Assembly: GCA_947624585.1 (NCBI GenBank)
Contig: CANQKZ010000012.1
Span: 1-37,380, forward strand
Length of the DNA: 37,380 nucleotides
DNA from: an uncultured Oscillospiraceae bacterium
GTDB taxonomy: Bacteria > Bacillota > Clostridia > Oscillospirales > Oscillospiraceae
Direction: 5' to 3'
Numbering within the stretch: the first letter of the stretch is position 1; every line of letters begins with the position of its first letter. The translations under genes were made by a program, and so were the position numbers. This document shows positions 8,265-16,316 of this stretch, piece after piece. The notes under the pieces were generated by a model. It had not been told where the DNA came from, ran no database searches, and worked only from the letters and a program-made list of their open reading frames with translations.

Positions 8265-9443
8265 TTAAGGGTTTTCGCTGACGACCTCCACCTTGAGATT
8301 GGTCGGAGCCAGATTGGAGATGTCGAGGAAGAGGAAGGCATTCTCATCGTTTGCCTGCCCGTACCCGTACAGGACCACCTTGTAGGTGCGCACCTGCTCA
8401 AGGAACTTGTATTCGTCGGAGTACTCGATCCGGCCGCCGTTGGTGCCGCCGCCGATGTACAGGTGGTACAGACTCGGGATGCCGATGACAGCCTTGCCGA
8501 TGTCCATTGCCGCGGACTGAATGACGGTTGTGGGGAAGGGGAAGACGTCCCGGTTGTAGCTCCCGTCTGTGGTACGGACAGTGGTCGCAGGGAAGACCTT
8601 AGTGAAGTAGTCGCTCGGGTTGACGACCAGTGCGACACTGTTCACGGGCCTACGGTGTCCGTTGCGGGTCTTGGTCAGGGTCTCGAGGATGGTGCCGTAG
8701 GCCGCGGGAGCGAAGCTGGTGAACTCGGTGGTCTCCTTGTCCTGATAGACATTGTCCAACGCGCCGGTGAGCTTCTTGATCATTCCGATCGGCTCATCCT
8801 TGCCGGTGCCCTTGATCACGGCGAGCTCCTCAGCGACCGCGATGGACTCGGAGAGGATCAGCCGGACGAAGCGGTCAATCCAAGTCGGCCCGAGGTCGAG
8901 CAAATACATGGGCAGAGGGACAAAAGCGGTCAGCTGCGCCATGTCGGTCTTGGCCTCGGTGAACTCCGCGGACAGCTCGTCCTCGATGGTCTTGCCCAGC
9001 TTGCCCCACTTAGCCACACCGGAGGTGTTGGCATACAGCCATCTCTGGAGCCTTCCGGTGTTGGAGATGCTGATCATGCCAAGGAGCGGATGCCGTTCCG
9101 TGATGTCCTCGAAGATCTGGTCTGTGACCGTCTCGGGGATAGTGATGTCGATGTTGGTCATCGCCTGCCGGGGATTGGAGGATCTCGCCGCCTCGATGAA
9201 GCGCTCATAGAACTGAGTCTCGGCGCTGGTCAGGACGCGGTATCCGCGGGCGGCGAGCACCGCGTTGTCGTTGGAGTTCTGCAGGGCCCGGTAGTCGCCG
9301 GCAATGCTCTGCTGGATGTCGTTTGCGAGGTCGTTGACCGCCTGCATATAGGCGTCGTGGTCGTCGGCCTCGATGGCGTCGTTCATCCTCTGGAGGATGC
9401 CGAAGCGACGCTCATCAGTGCTGTCAAGATTCTGCATAGGCAT
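8265..9443 (-). CDS. Major capsid protein (HK97 fold)
   Basis: The product is 392 residues, starting at an ATG with AGGAG ten bases upstream. An N-terminal, helical acidic part of about 100 residues (RRFGILQRMNDAIEADDHDAYMQ) fits the delta domain that acts as internal scaffold and is removed by the protease. The HK97-like core follows: MTNIDITIPETVTDQIFEDITERHPLLGMISI, then AKWGKLGKTIEDELSAEFTEAKTDMAQLTAFVPLPMYLLDLGPTWIDRFVRLILSESIAVAEELAVIKGTGKDEPIGMI, the spine helix plus GTG-(N/K) motif. Near the end comes the P-domain strand with YKFLEQVRTYKVVLYGYGQ. It lies after the ClpP-like protease, the standard order of HK97-type head modules. Confidence 0.93.
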   Translation of the reverse strand: MPMQNLDSTDERRFGILQRMNDAIEADDHDAYMQAVNDLANDIQQSIAGDYRALQNSNDNAVLAARGYRVLTSAETQFYERFIEAARSSNPRQAMTNIDITIPETVTDQIFEDITERHPLLGMISISNTGRLQRWLYANTSGVAKWGKLGKTIEDELSAEFTEAKTDMAQLTAFVPLPMYLLDLGPTWIDRFVRLILSESIAVAEELAVIKGTGKDEPIGMIKKLTGALDNVYQDKETTEFTSFAPAAYGTILETLTKTRNGHRRPVNSVALVVNPSDYFTKVFPATTVRTTDGSYNRDVFPFPTTVIQSAAMDIGKAVIGIPSLYHLYIGGGTNGGRIEYSDEYKFLEQVRTYKVVLYGYGQANDENAFLFLDISNLAPTNLKVEVVSENP

Positions 9444-9448
9444 AGTGT

Positions 9449-10243
9449 TTACTCTCCTTTCTGCTTTCTTAGGAATCCCTTGAGCCTATTGCTCTTGGGC
9501 TCGGTGGCTGGTGTCGGTGCCTGCTCCTGCGGCATCTGATCGCGCCGGATCGTTCCAAGTTTGATCTGGTCGCCGCTGATGGCCTGCGGCTGGCCTCCGT
9601 CGAAGAGGGCGGAGGACAGAGCCTCAAAGACTCTCCTCTGAGCGCTCTGGGACGGACCAGACACTTGTCCGACGCCGGAAATCTCGGTGGCGAACCCCAT
9701 GGAGAGGGCGTCGTCAGGCTTGATCCACGTCTCGGCGTCCATCATGGCCTTGATCTTATCCTCGTCCATGCCAGTCGCGAGCTTGTAGGCCTCGACGCTT
9801 GCGCTGGTGATGGTCTCCAGATCGTCAGCGGCCTTCTGGAGCTCCGCCGGAGTCCCGTAGACACCCATGGACGCGTTGTGGATCATCAGCAGGCTGACCG
9901 GGCTCATGATCCGGGAACTGCCGGCCATGAAGATCACGCTGGCGGCGGAGCACGCGAAGCCGTCGCACCATGTCTTGACGGTCTTGCCCTTAAGGTGAGC
10001 GTCGTGCAGAACGTTGTAGATCGCGAGTCCTTCAGCCACTTCACCTCCGTAGGAGTTGATGTGGACGTTGATCCGGCTGGCGGTCAACTGTTTCAGCTCG
10101 TTGACGAGGCTGAATGCGCTGACGTCGCTGGCGATCCAGCGGAAGGACGTGATGTCGCCAAAGATGTAGACATCGGCCTCGTCCTCATCGGCCCTCTGGA
10201 CGATGTTCCAGTACCTTACAGGCTGTCTTTCATTCGTTGCCAT
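9449..10243 (-). CDS. ClpP-like head maturation (prohead) protease
   Basis: The product is 264 residues from the ATG at 10243 (GGAGG eight bases upstream); a GTG at 10252 would overlap the ribosome binding site. The ClpP fold is clear: IFGDIT, INVHINSYGGEVAEGLAIYN, GFACSAASVIFMAG with the nucleophile Ser102, MSPVSLLMIHNASM with His122, and MDAETWIKPDDALSMGFATEI with Asp169. The enzyme cuts the delta domain from the capsid protein and degrades scaffold parts inside the prohead. The C-terminal 70 residues are low-complexity and charged (PQEQAPTPATEPKSNRLKGF), possibly a scaffold-like tail. It overlaps the portal gene and is followed by the capsid gene. Confidence 0.92.
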   Translation of the reverse strand: MATNERQPVRYWNIVQRADEDEADVYIFGDITSFRWIASDVSAFSLVNELKQLTASRINVHINSYGGEVAEGLAIYNVLHDAHLKGKTVKTWCDGFACSAASVIFMAGSSRIMSPVSLLMIHNASMGVYGTPAELQKAADDLETITSASVEAYKLATGMDEDKIKAMMDAETWIKPDDALSMGFATEISGVGQVSGPSQSAQRRVFEALSSALFDGGQPQAISGDQIKLGTIRRDQMPQEQAPTPATEPKSNRLKGFLRKQKGE

Positions 10244-11384
10244 TGCCTTCACCTCCCTCCGGCGCGTCGATCGCCGCGTAATTCTTGGTCAGATGGTGCT
10301 CCCATGCCCAAGGGTCTGGGAGTATGGACAAGCCGAGCAGAAGCCGGATGTCGTTGATACTGCAGACTCCGCTGGCAATCAGCTTGTCCGCCGACCCGGC
10401 GTCATCCAGCACGTCCCGGTGTCTCATGGAGCCAGTATCGATGCGGAGATACGTCCCTCTCAGGTACTCTGCCTGACTGTACCGTTTCCGGTTGATCTCC
10501 TCGCCAAGCAAGTCAGCCAGCGGGTCAATGCAGAAGGACAGGGCCTGAGCGACTGCGGCGGTGACGTCCTGCACGGAGCCGTTGAGAATGCTCGCCGGGA
10601 TGCCAAAAGCTCTGGCGGTAAAGTCCGTGATGTCATCCACCATTGCCCTGATGTCCCGAGTCGAGTCGCTGGTGTACGTCTTGTGGCTCAGCTCGTTAAA
10701 CTCCATGCCTCTGTACAGCGGCAGAACGCCGTTGTCCCGCTCAGCAAACTTCTGGAACTCTTCATTCTTGACAGCGTCGAACTGGTCTTTCCACTGCTTG
10801 TTGTTCGCCATCTGCAAATCGAGCGTCAGAACGCCTTTCGTCCCTCTGGAACGCTTGTAGGCATTCATAGCGTAGGAAAGAAGCGTTCCGTAAGAGTCAT
10901 AGAATCTTCTGAGAAGTCTGTTGACGTTCGTATCGTGGAGTCTGAAGAAGAGAACATCGCTCGAAGCGAAGGACTGATTGAACGTGAAGTCTCCGACCGT
11001 CACTCCTCGGAAGATGTCATCATACAGAGCGTATTCCTGCCTGTTGTAACTGTCAGCGACATAGAGTTTGCGATTGCTCTCAATCACAAGGCACTCGTTG
11101 TCTCTGTAAAGATGGTGGACCAGCTTGTGGAGAAACGTCGAGCTGTTTTCGTTCTGATTCGGAGACACATTCCAAAGGTAGTACTCAGGGCCTTTTATCT
11201 CCTTATCGTTTCTGAATGTCCGGAACTCGCACTTGCTTAAGGCGTTGGAAGTAAAATTGACGCAGGCCATAAACGCCAAGTCCCGGATGACGCAGTCGGC
11301 GTCCAGTCCAAAAAAGTCAGAAGCAGTTACTTTGACTGGTTCGCTTCCGATGCCGAGAAGACGCTTGAAAAATTCAAAGGCCAA
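10230..11384 (-). CDS. Portal protein (HK97 gp3-like)
   Basis: This 384-residue protein starts at a TTG codon: no ATG or GTG fits the frame nearby, and GGAGG lies eight bases before the TTG. Family features are the N-terminal ACVNFTSNALSKCEFR, the sequence LVHHLYRDNECLVI, PLYRGMEFNELSHKTYTSDSTRDIRAMVDDITDFTARAFGIPASILNG, the conserved portal pattern ending in a-x-x-fgiPp-x-l-g, and a C-terminal helix with SINDIRLLLGLSILPDPWAWEHHLTKNY. Twelve copies form the ring through which DNA enters and leaves the head. A terminator precedes it, so it may have its own promoter or depend on readthrough. Confidence 0.92.
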   Translation of the reverse strand: MAFEFFKRLLGIGSEPVKVTASDFFGLDADCVIRDLAFMACVNFTSNALSKCEFRTFRNDKEIKGPEYYLWNVSPNQNENSSTFLHKLVHHLYRDNECLVIESNRKLYVADSYNRQEYALYDDIFRGVTVGDFTFNQSFASSDVLFFRLHDTNVNRLLRRFYDSYGTLLSYAMNAYKRSRGTKGVLTLDLQMANNKQWKDQFDAVKNEEFQKFAERDNGVLPLYRGMEFNELSHKTYTSDSTRDIRAMVDDITDFTARAFGIPASILNGSVQDVTAAVAQALSFCIDPLADLLGEEINRKRYSQAEYLRGTYLRIDTGSMRHRDVLDDAGSADKLIASGVCSINDIRLLLGLSILPDPWAWEHHLTKNYAAIDAPEGGEGNGNE

Positions 11385-11405
11385 ACATCACACCTCCCTC
11401 CGGAC

Positions 11406-11442
11406 AAAAAGAAAAGGGGCAGTCGCTGTCTACGACTGCCCC
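11406..11442 (-). terminator. Intrinsic terminator between terminase and portal genes
   Basis: On the minus strand GGGGCAGTCG (11442 to 11433), a seven-base loop and CGACTGCCCC (11425 to 11416) form a perfect ten-base-pair stem followed by TTTTCTTTTT. The stop codon of the preceding 56-residue gene lies in the loop, so translation to the stop could oppose hairpin formation. Confidence 0.88.
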
Positions 11443-11600
11443 AATGGCCTCCCTGCTCCCGATTGAGCAGGTGCATATTTGATTGTCTTCCTCACCTCAA
11501 GGATTATGACGTCGTTTCCTTTCTTTCGTACCTCAGCGTCATTTCCCTTGGCGATGATCTTCTGAATGACAGAAACTGCCTCTGGCGTTAATTCTGCCAC
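11430..11600 (-). CDS. Small protein after terminase, 56 residues
   Basis: A short gene begins at a GTG that shares bases with the terminase stop (TAGTG) and ends at TAG 11430-11432. The product reads AELTPEAVSVIQKIIAKG, then NDAEVRKKGNDVIILEVRKTIKY and a short tail. Such small proteins with a VIILEVRKxIK strand are, from memory, common between the terminase and portal genes of clostridial phages; their function is not known to me. Coding is supported by the coupled start, the lack of stops and the terminator that overlaps its end. Confidence 0.6.
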   Translation of the reverse strand: MAELTPEAVSVIQKIIAKGNDAEVRKKGNDVIILEVRKTIKYAPAQSGAGRPLGQS

Positions 11601-13264
11601 TAAAACACCCCCATGTCAAGTCCAATATCTCCGAAATCCAAAAGGTTCTCTTTTTCGATGATTATCGCCGCAACTTCAGCCATAAACGGGTCAGTTTTTC
11701 GCGATTTTCCCTCAATTTTTGCGTAATAAAAATTTCCGGTGTCCGTGCCGTCCTTGCGGCCAGACCTGACAAGTTTGGTGTTATTGATTGCCCAGCGGAA
11801 AGACGGATCGTCTCCTGCGGCCAGTTGGTGGTTGTTGAAAATCGAATCGATCACAGGGACGATCTTCATGATGTCGCTCGGCCGGACCAAGTAGACGTTT
11901 TTGGCGTCCTTGGCATCGAAGCCGATGCTCCGGAGGGCGTCAGCCATTAGGGCGTAGCGGAAATTGTCCAGCGCTATCCCTGCGACGTAGTAGTCTTGCC
12001 CGGCCTCGGCGATGTAGTCTGTCAGCAGATACGGCGAGATCTCCACGTCGTCGACCGGGATTACGTTGTCCCACTGCCGCCATGGAGCCTTGATTCGCCA
12101 CAGCTCCGGCGACTGCGTGCACACCCAGCTCCGACCGAACGTGTAGCGGTTGTCGCCCTTCCGGAAGTGAAAGCGGACGCTGGCCCAGTCGCGCATGGAG
12201 GCGTAATCGATGCCGACTGTGCAGGTCCAGCCCTCCATGTCTGGGAGCGGCTGATTGGTGGCGGCGATGTTCTCCCAGTCAGTGACGGCCACCTCGGCGT
12301 CGCTTTGTGGGATGTTCATCCTCTTCGTCATGAATGCGGATAAAGTCGACGGCGCCCGCTTCCAGTCCTCGTACTCCTTCTCGATCTCCGCCCTCAGACT
12401 AGGCCTGTAGGGGAGGGACGGGTTGGCCTTTACCCAGTTTGCCGGATCGTGGACTTCATCGACCGAGTCCAGCCGACAGATGAACGGCAAAAAGCCGTGG
12501 TCTGGGTTGCCCTCGCGGAGGATCCCACTCGCCGTGTTGAGCAAATCGTCAAGTGGCCCGCCTCTGACGTCGCCGTTTGTGGTGTAGTAAGTCCGACGCG
12601 GATGCTCTTTCTTGCCGAGGCCAGTGGTGAAGACGTTGATGTTGGCGTAGTTCTGATACTGGTGGATCTCGTTGAAAATGCAGATGCCGCTGCGCAGTCC
12701 GTCCTTGCCCTTCGGTGAGTTGGTCCTTCCCTTCATGACGCTTCTGGTGTGGATTGAGTCCACAGCCTCCTTTGTCCAGTGGAAGAACTTCTTCAGCTTT
12801 GGCGTGTTCTGCGGATCCTCGAGGGCCTCGATAACGTCATAGACGGGCCTCATGGCCTGCTCCTCGTTGTTCGCGCAGATGTCGACGTCGTATCCGCGGA
12901 TGCCGCAGTACGGAGACATGAGACACATGGACTGCCAAGCGATGCATCCATCCTTGCCGGCACCTCTGCCGATCATGGCCATGGCGTCCGGCCATCTCGG
13001 CATGCCGTCGGATCGCCTATAGGTGCAGAGATGCAAGCCGACAAAGAACGCTTCCCATGGAAACACCTGCTTGAAGGGGAAGTACTTCGCCAGACTCAGG
13101 TACTTCTCCAGCTGGGCATCGTCGGTGTATATGTCTTCGGCTGCGAAGACTTGGCGGATGTGAGCGCAGAGGAGCCTCTGGTCCTCGCACGCCCGCACCG
13201 CGCCAGTCTCCACGGCTGTCAGATACTCTTCGATGTGCGGATTGATGCTAGAGCGTGATGTCAT
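11600..13264 (-). CDS. terL: Terminase large subunit
   Basis: The product is 554 residues from the ATG at 13264, which overlaps the end of the small subunit gene; an upstream in-frame start at 13297 is less likely. The ATPase carries a Walker A-like IGRGAGKDG near residue 99 and Walker B GICIFNEIHQY near residue 196, typical of the HK97/Terminase_1 family. The RNaseH-like nuclease part contains TVGIDYASMRDWASVRF (Asp353), and acidic positions around AGIALDNFRYALMADALRSIG. The enzyme drives DNA into the prohead and cuts concatemers. It is translationally linked to TerS and followed by a small coupled gene. Confidence 0.95.
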   Translation of the reverse strand: MTSRSSINPHIEEYLTAVETGAVRACEDQRLLCAHIRQVFAAEDIYTDDAQLEKYLSLAKYFPFKQVFPWEAFFVGLHLCTYRRSDGMPRWPDAMAMIGRGAGKDGCIAWQSMCLMSPYCGIRGYDVDICANNEEQAMRPVYDVIEALEDPQNTPKLKKFFHWTKEAVDSIHTRSVMKGRTNSPKGKDGLRSGICIFNEIHQYQNYANINVFTTGLGKKEHPRRTYYTTNGDVRGGPLDDLLNTASGILREGNPDHGFLPFICRLDSVDEVHDPANWVKANPSLPYRPSLRAEIEKEYEDWKRAPSTLSAFMTKRMNIPQSDAEVAVTDWENIAATNQPLPDMEGWTCTVGIDYASMRDWASVRFHFRKGDNRYTFGRSWVCTQSPELWRIKAPWRQWDNVIPVDDVEISPYLLTDYIAEAGQDYYVAGIALDNFRYALMADALRSIGFDAKDAKNVYLVRPSDIMKIVPVIDSIFNNHQLAAGDDPSFRWAINNTKLVRSGRKDGTDTGNFYYAKIEGKSRKTDPFMAEVAAIIIEKENLLDFGDIGLDMGVF

Positions 13265-13562
13265 CGTCGCCAGCTCCGTCGGGCTCGTTGAGTCCAAGGT
13301 TCTTTAACATGTCGTTCATCGACTTGGTGACCTTCAGAGCGTCGAGCAGAGACTGGTTGGTGCGCTTCTGCGGTACGCCCTTCGAATCGGTGACGGTCAC
13401 GACACTGCCTCGCCTGTCAACGTCATTCAGCAACTCCTGTTTCTTGTCGTAGTAGGCCATGTAGTCCTCCGCCAAGTCGGCGAAGTGTGCGCCGGTCATG
13501 CCCTTCTTCTCCATCTGGGCCAGCAGTGCCTTCTTGATGCCGCCCCGTCTCGGTCTGCCCAT
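13248..13562 (-). CDS. terS: Terminase small subunit (P27-like)
   Basis: The product is 104 residues from the ATG at 13562, preceded by GGAGG seven bases upstream; an ATG at 13577 would place that ribosome binding site inside the gene. It starts MGRPRRGGIKKALLAQMEKKG, typical of P27-like small terminases, and has a helical centre (HFADLAEDYMAYYDKKQELLNDVD) and the segment TNQSLLDALKVTKSMNDMLKNLGL seen at the end of that family. It recognises the packaging site and regulates TerL. The gene is followed by terL with an overlap of 17 bases. Confidence 0.88.
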   Translation of the reverse strand: MGRPRRGGIKKALLAQMEKKGMTGAHFADLAEDYMAYYDKKQELLNDVDRRGSVVTVTDSKGVPQKRTNQSLLDALKVTKSMNDMLKNLGLNEPDGAGDDDITL

Positions 13563-13681
13563 CAGAAAACCTCCCACATGCGCGCGACGCTCGGAAGTCG
13601 AGCACCCGGCCGACTCGCCTTTCCGAAATTAATTTTCGATTTTTTCGTGCCGGGGGTCAAGTCTTTGCCGAAGCGTTCCGG
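13563..13681. other. Candidate cos region between HNH and terS
   Basis: This 119-bp non-coding gap lies where cos phages of Firmicutes place their cohesive-end site (HNH, then cos, then terS). It holds a GC-rich stretch with CCCCCGG, an AT-rich stretch with the near-palindrome TCCGAAATTAATTTTCGA around 13620-13637, and a run of T. No cohesive end can be read from the sequence, so the call rests on position. Confidence 0.3.
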
Positions 13682-13987
13682 TCACCATCGCTCAGTCGTC
13701 AGCGGTTTCTTCGCAGGTTCCATTCGCATCCGCTCTGGATGACACACTGTCTCGTGACAGTTGCGACAGACTGAGATGAGGTTGCGTCTGTCGCCGACAT
13801 AGATCTCCGTCGCGTACTCTGGATAATCGCTGAGATGCCAGACATGGTGGACCAGCTCCGCTCTGGTGTGGCGGTGTCTCTGCTCCCTGCAGATGACGCA
13901 CTCGTAATGGTCGAGCTTCAGCACTTTGTCTCTGACTCTCTTCCATTGCCGCGTGTGATAAAACGGATTGTCCTCTTCCCTTCGCAT
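13682..13987 (-). CDS. HNH endonuclease (packaging-associated)
   Basis: The product is 101 residues from the ATG at 13987. It has YHTRQWKRVRDKVLKLDHYECVICREQ with CVIC, then RAELVHHVWHLSDYPEYATE, NLISVCRNCHETVCHPERM: two CxxC pairs that bind zinc and the HNH core (His-His of LVHH, Asn of NLISVC, His of CH). HNH proteins encoded next to the terminase genes, such as HK97 gp74, help TerL cut DNA at cos. The upstream ORF in this frame is longer only because it runs back through the preceding gene. Confidence 0.88.
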   Translation of the reverse strand: MRREEDNPFYHTRQWKRVRDKVLKLDHYECVICREQRHRHTRAELVHHVWHLSDYPEYATEIYVGDRRNLISVCRNCHETVCHPERMRMEPAKKPLTTERW

Positions 13988-14021
13988 TATATCACATCCA
14001 GTATTATCTGACAAGAAGTGA

Positions 14022-14378
14022 TTACTTGATGTAATCTCCGTACCGTTTGCCGAAGTCCTCAAAGACCTCCTCGCCAAAGGCCTCGAGCAGAAGCTCATCC
14101 AACTGGTGGCGCGCCAGCTCATAGTCGCTGTCCAGCTTGTCCCCATTGGCCTGCCTGATCTTGCCTAAGCGGAACAGCCGATTGCCGAACTGATTGGCGA
14201 CCTCAGCCTGCGCCTTATAGAAGCGCTGGAGGCGGGCGGGGCCGAAGCCGAACTCTCTGTGTAACGCAACGCACGCGCAGTCAAACATGAACTGCTTGAT
14301 AATGTTCTGCGTCCTCTCGCTGACAAAGTCGCCTATGGCCATGTCCCGCTCATGCCTTGCTCTCGCGTATCTGCCCAT
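14022..14378 (-). CDS. Unrecognised helical protein, end of early operon
   Basis: This 118-residue protein starts inside the end of the upstream gene. It is helical and mixed in charge: ERDMAIGDFVSERTQNIIKQFMFDCACVALHREFGFGPARLQRFYKAQAEVANQFGNRLF, then a region of ARHQLDELLLEAFGEEVFEDFGKRYGDYIK. A similar protein is, from memory, often found just upstream of the HNH/terminase block in clostridial phages, with no established function. Its position suggests control of late transcription or packaging, but I see no clear DNA-binding motif. Confidence 0.65.
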   Translation of the reverse strand: MGRYARARHERDMAIGDFVSERTQNIIKQFMFDCACVALHREFGFGPARLQRFYKAQAEVANQFGNRLFRLGKIRQANGDKLDSDYELARHQLDELLLEAFGEEVFEDFGKRYGDYIK

Positions 14379-15432
14379 ACATGCCTCCGCAGTTCCTGCG
14401 CTCGATCTCCTCCCGCGTCTTGGTCAGGCGCATCCACTTCGTCCACTGGTAGGAGATGGTGCCCTCCGTCTTGTTCGTGCGCTTGGCGATCTCGGGGAAG
14501 AATGGCTTTCCGGTCTCCCAGCGCTCCTCAAAGAGCTTCACTGTCTCATCTCCCATATCGGCCAGAGCGAGGGAGAGGGCCTGCGAGCATCTCCTGCCCT
14601 TGATGCCCTTGCGCTCCTGCCACTCCCTGAGATAGCGGTTGCCAATTTGCGCTGTTATGCCGAGCTCCTCGCAAAACGCCTTCTTCGTGAGATAGCCTTC
14701 CCAGCACCTGCGCGCCAGCTCGTCTCTCTCGTCGTTGTACTCAAGCGGATCCGTGTTGGAGCGGCGCTTCTTTTTGCCGTATTTGGAGGCGATGTCATTC
14801 TCATCGGCCCAGCGTTTGGCCCGGACGTGAAATGTACTCTCCGAGTAGCCGAATTTCGAAATGAAGTCTCTCGGCGCCCGTTTGCCCTGCCACCACTCCA
14901 GAAACATCGCCTCTTCGCTGTCCATGAGGAGGATCGGCTCTGCCTTGTAGGCCTCTTTTGTCTCTTCGAGGGTCTTTGGCGAGCCTTTCGGTCTGCGGTG
15001 ACGCGCCACAATGGCCTCGGGCCTTACGAGGTCCTTCCAGAGGCTGAAAATCCGGCTTGTCTCGTGATCCGACCATTCCAGCCATCCTGCGACGTCTGAT
15101 ATGAAGAGCTTTCCGTTCCAGACGGCCCAGAAGAGCTCGGCGACCTCCGCCGTGAACGGAACCTCGCAGTTGGGCATCGGCGGACACGTCAGATCCGGCT
15201 TCTCATAGCGCAGAGGCGCTTTGGGAGCGATCGTGATCTTCGGCTTCAGGGCCTCGGCCGCCCTGATGGCCTCCTCACGAGCCAGACGCCGCTCTCTCTG
15301 CCATGGCTGCTCCACATGGGCGGCGTTCGGCGCCCAGAACTCGGTCTCGAGCCAGCTTGGGGCCTTGCCATAGTTCTGCATGAGCTTCTCCTCCGCGTAC
15401 TTGGGGAGGGGATTTTTCGGTGTCGGCAGCAT
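14350..15432 (-). CDS. DNA-binding protein with several HTH-like segments
   Basis: The product is 360 residues from the ATG at 15432, which overlaps the upstream stop (TAATG); the longer open frame is less likely. The first 100 residues are basic and proline-rich. Four later segments each look like a helix-turn-helix and end with tryptophan: SDVAGWLEWSDHETSRIF near 120, DFISKFGYSESTFHVRAKRW near 210, KKAFCEELGITAQIGNRYL near 260 and PEIAKRTNKTEGTISYQW near 325. A multi-HTH protein shortly before the terminase genes could be a late activator or packaging-site binding protein. The function is inferred; no family name is known to me. Confidence 0.65.
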   Translation of the reverse strand: MLPTPKNPLPKYAEEKLMQNYGKAPSWLETEFWAPNAAHVEQPWQRERRLAREEAIRAAEALKPKITIAPKAPLRYEKPDLTCPPMPNCEVPFTAEVAELFWAVWNGKLFISDVAGWLEWSDHETSRIFSLWKDLVRPEAIVARHRRPKGSPKTLEETKEAYKAEPILLMDSEEAMFLEWWQGKRAPRDFISKFGYSESTFHVRAKRWADENDIASKYGKKKRRSNTDPLEYNDERDELARRCWEGYLTKKAFCEELGITAQIGNRYLREWQERKGIKGRRCSQALSLALADMGDETVKLFEERWETGKPFFPEIAKRTNKTEGTISYQWTKWMRLTKTREEIERRNCGGMYGQIRESKA

Positions 15433-15662
15433 TACTTCGTCACCCCCGATACCTTCAGGTTGTGTTTGGCGGCGAACTCGCGAAGATCGGCCTCGGCCTC
15501 CTCTTCCGTTTGCCGCCACGGCAGGCTGGAGACGCTCGTCCACTTCTTGGAGCCCGCCTTGTTCATCCGGGCCTTGTAGGGCGGCGGCTCGTCGCCCGGA
15601 GTGAGCCCTCTCATCACCCTGTAGTACTTTTTAGGGTCTTCCTGAGTCTCCCAAACAGTCAT
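15432..15662 (-). CDS. Small unrecognised protein, 76 residues
   Basis: The start at 15662 is chosen because GGAGGAG lies in the right place before it and inside the codons of the alternative ATG at 15677. The protein is charged and begins MTVWETQEDPKKYYRVMRGLT, with a C-terminal helix (EEEAEADLREFAAKHNLKV). It is coupled to the next gene by TAATG. No family recognised. Confidence 0.6.
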   Translation of the reverse strand: MTVWETQEDPKKYYRVMRGLTPGDEPPPYKARMNKAGSKKWTSVSSLPWRQTEEEAEADLREFAAKHNLKVSGVTK

Positions 15663-15677
15663 TTTCTTCTCCTCCAT

Positions 15678-15962
15678 TCAGTTTGTCCAGTATGCCAGAT
15701 CAAGCGGCTCGAACCTGTGCTTCTGTTTGGCTTCCGGATACTTCTGCGGGTCGAGTTCGGCCAGAAAATCGTCGAGTTCGCGGATATAGACGCCCGGGAA
15801 GTTATCCTCTTCCAGACAGTAATATCCGACCATTAACCTCGGCTCTTTACCTGACGTTTCGTCAGGAGCGACAAATGAAACATGGTACACTTTGCCTCTG
15901 AAATGCCTGAAGTCACGGTGCACGATTTGCTCGGCTCCACCAATCCAATCGTATTTGTTCAT
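15678..15962 (-). CDS. Small unrecognised protein, 94 residues
   Basis: The ATG at 15962 overlaps the stop of the upstream cysteine-rich gene (ATGA). The product is MNKYDWIGGAEQIVHRDFRHFRGKVYHV and then SFVAPDETSGKEPRLMVGYYCLEEDN, ending in a tyrosine- and aspartate-rich part. It looks like a small alpha-beta protein of the DUF1653 or similar HRDF-x-H-F kind, but I cannot place it with confidence. It is cotranscribed with the early operon. Confidence 0.6.
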   Translation of the reverse strand: MNKYDWIGGAEQIVHRDFRHFRGKVYHVSFVAPDETSGKEPRLMVGYYCLEEDNFPGVYIRELDDFLAELDPQKYPEAKQKHRFEPLDLAYWTN

Positions 15963-16195
15963 CCGTACCACGCCCCTTCATATTTGTCCGCGACTTCCAT
16001 GGCTTCGATGAGTTCATCCAGCTTGCAGGTTCCATTGTTACATGCGCAGAGGTACGCGCATGGCCTGACGTCAGAGAACACTTTCTGGTTGCAACGGTCC
16101 AACTCACACCTGTGGTCACAGACCATCGTCTTGTAGGCCTGTACCGTCATCAGCATCATACGCCGCAGGACAGAGGCTTTTGACTCATTCGACAT
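15959..16195 (-). CDS. Cysteine-rich protein, 78 residues
   Basis: The start is the ATG at 16195 with the strong ribosome binding site AAAGGAGGAGAAA. The product MSNESKASVLRRMMLMTVQA is followed by CDHRCELDRC, CAYLCACNNGTC and a C-terminal helix, so eight cysteines plus histidine could bind one or two zinc ions. The upstream extension of the open frame runs through other genes and is not used. The role is unknown. Confidence 0.65.
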   Translation of the reverse strand: MSNESKASVLRRMMLMTVQAYKTMVCDHRCELDRCNQKVFSDVRPCAYLCACNNGTCKLDELIEAMEVADKYEGAWYG

Positions 16196-16232
16196 TTTCT
16201 CTCCTCCTTTCACAGTCGGCCATATCGGCCGG

Positions 16233-16294
16233 AAAATCGGCGTTTTCGGTCGAGGTAATATAACTTGTCGTCCCGGCTCGGAAACGCCGATTTT
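16233..16294. repeat. Inverted repeat, 13-bp arms, intergenic
   Basis: AAAATCGGCGTTT at 16233-16245 and its exact complement AAACGCCGATTTT at 16282-16294 are separated by 36 bases, in the 121-bp gap between two small genes. It could form a long stem-loop in the early mRNA or bind a dimeric regulator. It has no terminal T-run on either strand. Confidence 0.7.
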
Positions 16295-16316
16295 GACCCG
16301 GTTTTTGACCTGCAGT

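Noticed and set aside
8463-9539. 358-codon plus-strand open frame opposite the capsid gene
   Set aside because: Antisense shadow of the major capsid gene; no independent start signal, and the sequence is biased as expected for a mirror frame.
10203-11240. 345-codon plus-strand frame opposite the portal gene
   Set aside because: Shadow of the portal gene, whose protein motifs are clear; no promoter or ribosome binding site seen.
13682-14146. Longer start for the HNH gene at 14146
   Set aside because: The extra N-terminal part is the out-of-frame reading of the upstream gene and lacks HNH-like sequence; the ATG at 13987 gives the family's usual length.
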